Shown here: positions 60,648 through 64,000 of the stretch, in pieces
Layout of the letters: every line of letters begins with the position of its first letter
Position numbering within the stretch: position 1 is the stretch's first letter
From: Sphingobium aromaticiconvertens
GTDB lineage: Bacteria > Pseudomonadota > Alphaproteobacteria > Sphingomonadales > Sphingomonadaceae
Assembly: GCF_037154075.1 (NCBI RefSeq)
Contig: NZ_JBANRJ010000001.1
Coordinates: 186,001-250,000 of the forward strand
Direction: 5' to 3'
DNA: 64,000 nt
The notes under the pieces: generated by a model
What the model saw: the letters and a program-made list of their open reading frames with translations, nothing else
Databases searched by the model: none
What the model was told of the DNA's origin: nothing
Made by a program: the position numbers and the translations under genes

Positions 60648-63178
60648 CGTCGCTGGGCTGGAGCCAGAGTTGGCGGATCGCGCGACGGGATCTTCATACG
60701 GGATTTCGCGGCCTGCGCCTGCTGTTCCTCTGCCTGTTCCTGGGCGTGGCGACGCTGGCCGCGATCAGCAGCCTGACAGCCTCGATCACCGACGAACTGT
60801 CGGCGCGCGGCCGCACGCTGCTGGGCGGCGACGTCGAGATTGCCATGATGCAGCGCGAGGCCGGAGCCGCAGACAGGCGCGCCTTCGCCCGTCTGGGCAC
60901 TTTGAGCGAAACCGTGCGGATGCAAGCGATGGCGCAATGGGCCGGGCCTGCGCGCGTTGATGCACCGCCCGCCGTGCTGACCGAACTTAAAGGGGTGGAC
61001 ACCGCCTACCCACTCTATGGTACGCTAACGCTGACGCAGGGCCGCTATGCCCCGCTCACCCCCGACCGCATCCTCATCGGCCCGGCGCTGGCCGAACGCT
61101 TGCAGGTAAAACCCGGCGACGCGTTGCGCTATGGCGGGGCCAGCTTCACCATCGCCGCCATCATCGCCGACGAACCGGACCGGATCGGCGAGGGGTTCAC
61201 ACTTGGCCCCGTGGCGATCGTGTCGATGGCGGGCCTGCAACGCACCGGTCTGATCCAGCCCGGCAGCCTCACCACCGCCAAATATCGGGTGAAGCTGCCC
61301 CCCGGCACCGATGCCAGGGCGCTGCACGACCGATTGGAAAAGGCCTATGCCTCGCAGGGCTGGACCTTCAAGGATCGCGAGCGCGCCGCGCCGGGCGCGA
61401 GTCGCTTTTTCGAACGGATGGGGCAGTTTCTCTCGCTCATCGGCCTTGCCGCGCTGGTGATCGCGGGCATCGGCGTCAGTAACGGCGTCTCCTCCTATCT
61501 GGCGCTCAAGCGCGGTAGCATCGCCACGTTAAAGGTGCTGGGCGCGACGTCGGCCGACATTGCGCGCATCTATCTGCTCCAGATTGGCGCGGTCGCGGCG
61601 CTGGCCATAGTGGCGGGGCTGGTCGTCGGCGCGCTGCTGCCGCCCGCCCTGATAGCGCTGGCGGGCGACATATTACCGGTGAAGCCGGGTTTTGCGATCC
61701 ATGTGCTGCCGCTCGCGACCAGCGCCGTCTATGGCCTGTTGATCGCCTTCCTCTTCACCCTGCCGCCGCTGGCGAAAGCGCGAACGCTGCCGGTGGTGGC
61801 GATCTTGCGCGAACTGGTCGATCCCCGGTACCGGCTCGACCGGCAGAGCCTGATCGCCATGGGTCTGGCGAGTACCGCCCTGTTAGTGCTGGCGATCGGG
61901 ACGGCGCGCGAGCCGCTCTTTTCCGCCGCCGTGCTGGCCGCGACGGCAGGCGTCCTGCTGTTGCTGCTGGGCCTTGGATGGGTCGTCACATGGGTGGCGC
62001 GCCGCCTGCCCCGTCCGCGCCGCCCGCTATGGCGGCTGGCGATCACCAACCTCTATCGCCCCGGCGCGCAGACCGCCGCGCTGGTAGTGGCGCTGGGCCT
62101 TGCCCTTACCCTGTTCGTGACGCTGGCGGGCATCCAGACCAGCCTGCGGGCGGAGATTGCGCGGACGGTGCCGGAAAAGGCGCCCGACCAGTTCGTGCTC
62201 GACATCCCATCGGCAAAGGAAGCGACCTTCCGCGCGATCCTGACGATCCGCGCGCCGGGCGCGACGGTCAATGTGGTACCCGCATTGCGAGGCCGGATCG
62301 TTGGCTATGGCGATGTTCGCGTGGCCGACCTCAAGGAAATACCCGAAGGCGCATGGTTCCTGCGCGGCGAGCGCGGCGTCACCTATAGCGCCACCTTGCC
62401 GCAGGGCAGCGATCTGGTGGCCGGTCAGTGGTGGCCGCGCGATTATACCGGGCCGCCCTTGGTGTCGCTGGACGAGGAAGCGGCCAAAGTTCTGGACATC
62501 GGTGTCGGCGACAGCCTGACCGTCAGCCTGTTGGGTCGCGAGATGACGGCGCGGATCGCTTCGCTCCGCAAGGTCAACTGGGACACGATGGGCTTCAACT
62601 ATGTGCTGGTCTTTTCCCCCAACGCTCTTGCCAGTGCGCCGCACAGCCTGGCCGCAACCATCACCCTGCCCGACGGCGCGTCGCAGCAGGTGCAGGGCGC
62701 AACGACGCGGGCGTTGCTCGCCGCCTTTCCCGGCGTTTCGGTTGTCGCGGTGGGGGAGATTATCGGTCAGGTTGGCAGCCTGCTCGACCAGATGGCGACT
62801 GCCATCGTCGCCGCCGCCTCGGTCGCGATCCTTGCCGGGATCGCGGTGCTGGTGGGCGCCATCGCCGCATCGCGTCAGGCGCGCGCCTATGACAGCGTGA
62901 TCCTAAAGACATTGGGCGCGACCCGCTGGCAGATATTGGGCACGCAGGCGCTGGAATATGGGCTGCTCGCGGGGATACTGGCGATGGTATCGCTGGCGCT
63001 GGGCAGCGTGGCCGCATGGTTCGTGATCGTGCAGGTCTTCGACTTTGGCTGGGCACCCGACTGGAGCATCGTGCTGGCGACGCTGGGCGGCGGCGCTCTG
63101 CTGACGCTGGGGATCGGGCTGGCGGGATCTATTCCGCTGATGTCGGTGCGACCGGCACGGGCGCTGAGGGCACTGTAA
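60644..63178 (+). CDS. ybbP: ABC transporter permease (YbbP-type, FtsX domains)
   Basis: 844 residues. An N-terminal helix (about 25-45), a large periplasmic part, then two FtsX domains (about 250-370 and 690-840) with SRFFERMGQFLSLIGLAALV, LALKRGSIATLKVLGATSAD and YDSVILKTLGATRWQILGTQ. Ten or so membrane helices, as in E. coli YbbP. Partner of the ATPase upstream; the divergent TesA-like esterase completes the trio. The role of YbbAP in lipid or amphiphile extraction is proposed, not proven. The last 50 bases overlap the convergent AI-2E gene. Confidence 0.93.
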   Translation: MTSLGWSQSWRIARRDLHTGFRGLRLLFLCLFLGVATLAAISSLTASITDELSARGRTLLGGDVEIAMMQREAGAADRRAFARLGTLSETVRMQAMAQWAGPARVDAPPAVLTELKGVDTAYPLYGTLTLTQGRYAPLTPDRILIGPALAERLQVKPGDALRYGGASFTIAAIIADEPDRIGEGFTLGPVAIVSMAGLQRTGLIQPGSLTTAKYRVKLPPGTDARALHDRLEKAYASQGWTFKDRERAAPGASRFFERMGQFLSLIGLAALVIAGIGVSNGVSSYLALKRGSIATLKVLGATSADIARIYLLQIGAVAALAIVAGLVVGALLPPALIALAGDILPVKPGFAIHVLPLATSAVYGLLIAFLFTLPPLAKARTLPVVAILRELVDPRYRLDRQSLIAMGLASTALLVLAIGTAREPLFSAAVLAATAGVLLLLLGLGWVVTWVARRLPRPRRPLWRLAITNLYRPGAQTAALVVALGLALTLFVTLAGIQTSLRAEIARTVPEKAPDQFVLDIPSAKEATFRAILTIRAPGATVNVVPALRGRIVGYGDVRVADLKEIPEGAWFLRGERGVTYSATLPQGSDLVAGQWWPRDYTGPPLVSLDEEAAKVLDIGVGDSLTVSLLGREMTARIASLRKVNWDTMGFNYVLVFSPNALASAPHSLAATITLPDGASQQVQGATTRALLAAFPGVSVVAVGEIIGQVGSLLDQMATAIVAAASVAILAGIAVLVGAIAASRQARAYDSVILKTLGATRWQILGTQALEYGLLAGILAMVSLALGSVAAWFVIVQVFDFGWAPDWSIVLATLGGGALLTLGIGLAGSIPLMSVRPARALRAL

Positions 63179-64000
63179 CGCCCCCGCCACGCCGCACATC
63201 GGTGAAGATATCCCACGCCGCGATGAAAAGCGCGGCGATCACCGGGCCGATGACGAAGCCATTGATGCCGAACGCCTCGATCCCGCCCAGCGTGGAGATC
63301 AGCACCACATAATCGGGCATCCGCGTATCTCGTCCGACCAATATGGGGCGCAGCAGATTGTCGACCATGCCGATCACCAGCACGCCGCAGCCGACCAGCA
63401 CGGCCCCCTGCCACATTGCGCCGGTGGCAAAGAGATAGATGGCGACGGGTACCCAGATGATGGCAGTGCCGATCGCGGGCAGCAGCGAGAAGAAACCCAT
63501 CATCACCCCCCACAACAGCGCGCCGGGAATGTCGAGAATGTAGAAGACGACGCCACCGATGAACCCCTGAACGATGGCGACGACCACGCTGCCCTTGATT
63601 GTCGCACGGATCACGGTGACGAATTTTTCCGCAAGCGCCTCCCGATGCTGGCCGTGCAACGGCACGGCGCGGGCAAAGCGGATGAGCAGCCCATCGCCAT
63701 CACGCAGCAGGAAGTAGGTGAGGTACAGCATCACGCCCAAGCCGACGAGGAAGCTGAACGCGCCCTGCCCGATCGAGAAGGCCTGTGCCGCCAGCGTCCG
63801 TACACCACTCGCCACGCCCGCGCCCAGCATGTCGCGTGCGGCAGCAAAGCTGGTCAGGCCCAGACGGCGCAGCCAGCTCGACGCCCAGGTCGGCAGCACT
63901 GACAGAAAATCAGGCCAGAGATGGGTGATGTCGAACTGGCCAGCGCGAATGCGGGCATAAAGGGCGGTCGCCTCCTGCAACAAGGCCATGCTGAGGAAAA
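63129..64000 (-). CDS. AI-2E family transporter, N-terminus outside the window
   Basis: The frame is open to the window end (at least 290 residues; family members have about 350). It shows the typical pattern: SIGQGAFSFLVGLGVMLYLT, YFLLRDGDGLL, FVTVIRATIKGSVVVAIVQG, LLPAIGTAIIWVPVAIYLF and VLISTLGGIEAFGINGFVIG. Five to six helices remain. Members range from AI-2 exporters to Na+/H+ antiporters, so the substrate is open. An ATG at 63989 is in frame but is probably internal. Confidence 0.9.
   Translation of the reverse strand, partial: FLSMALLQEATALYARIRAGQFDITHLWPDFLSVLPTWASSWLRRLGLTSFAAARDMLGAGVASGVRTLAAQAFSIGQGAFSFLVGLGVMLYLTYFLLRDGDGLLIRFARAVPLHGQHREALAEKFVTVIRATIKGSVVVAIVQGFIGGVVFYILDIPGALLWGVMMGFFSLLPAIGTAIIWVPVAIYLFATGAMWQGAVLVGCGVLVIGMVDNLLRPILVGRDTRMPDYVVLISTLGGIEAFGINGFVIGPVIAALFIAAWDIFTDVRRGGGVTVPSAPVPVAPTSAE

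Overview
The window is GC-rich chromosomal DNA of an alphaproteobacterium, almost certainly a sphingomonad (Sphingobium/Sphingomonas-like). The reasons are the rpsM-rpsK-rpoA-rplQ order with strongly alphaproteobacterial proteins, the nadD-rsfS-rlmH-envC group beside ctpA, Coq7-type ubiquinone synthesis, a PHA synthase with a phasin, a DUF1489 protein, a GH115 enzyme and TonB-receptor remnants. All calls come from reading the sequence; no database search was run.

1-9711: a partial prolyl oligopeptidase; the end of the ribosomal alpha operon (S13, S11, RNA polymerase alpha, L17) with a clear terminator; a lipoprotein; a tiny reading frame behind a 13-nt perfect anti-Shine-Dalgarno match; a YnfA-like protein; the nadD-rsfS-rlmH-envC group; and CtpA. 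9721-24075: dsbB-coq7, two tandem secreted paralogues, PEP carboxylase, an orphan chemoreceptor, a HerA-like ATPase coupled to a low-molecular-weight phosphatase, two lipoproteins, a cyclophilin, MgtE, a hemerythrin-like protein and ClpS. 24347-32474: a second copy of an intergenic repeat, phasin and PhaC, an AlaC-like aminotransferase, two small membrane proteins, a yybP-ykoY manganese riboswitch before a TMEM165/GDT1 transporter, an NDUFA9-like protein and UppP. 32638-39373: glutamate synthase, gltD and gltB, with a methionine-rich secreted DUF2059 protein translationally interleaved between them.

40068-45964 is the accessory region. It starts at tRNA-Leu(GAG) and holds, all on the minus strand, a quorum-sensing locus: luxR split by an IS630-family element, luxI with two apparent frameshifts, a phytanoyl-CoA dioxygenase-like gene, and a gene with DUF6499-like and DUF2285-like halves. 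The last two follow luxI in overlapping ATGA/GTGA style. A DUF6499/DUF2285 gene behind luxI next to a tRNA gene recalls the TraR-TraI-FseA module that controls excision of Mesorhizobium integrative and conjugative elements. I read this as the decayed control module of such an element, with the dioxygenase inserted into the operon. A 5'-truncated TonB receptor follows.

46235-50909 is an operon-like set of five oxidoreductase/catabolic genes (aldehyde dehydrogenase, double-CMD protein, two SDRs, a hydroxyisobutyrate-dehydrogenase-like enzyme). It is preceded by AT-rich palindromes and followed by a FadR/GntR regulator, an exported M20 peptidase and a GH115 alpha-glucuronidase; the substrate is unknown. 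55803-64000 holds a pirin with a divergent LysR regulator, an alpha/beta hydrolase, a spermidine-synthase-like protein, a TesA-like esterase divergent from a YbbA-YbbP type ABC system, and a partial AI-2E family protein. No rRNA or CRISPR array was seen.
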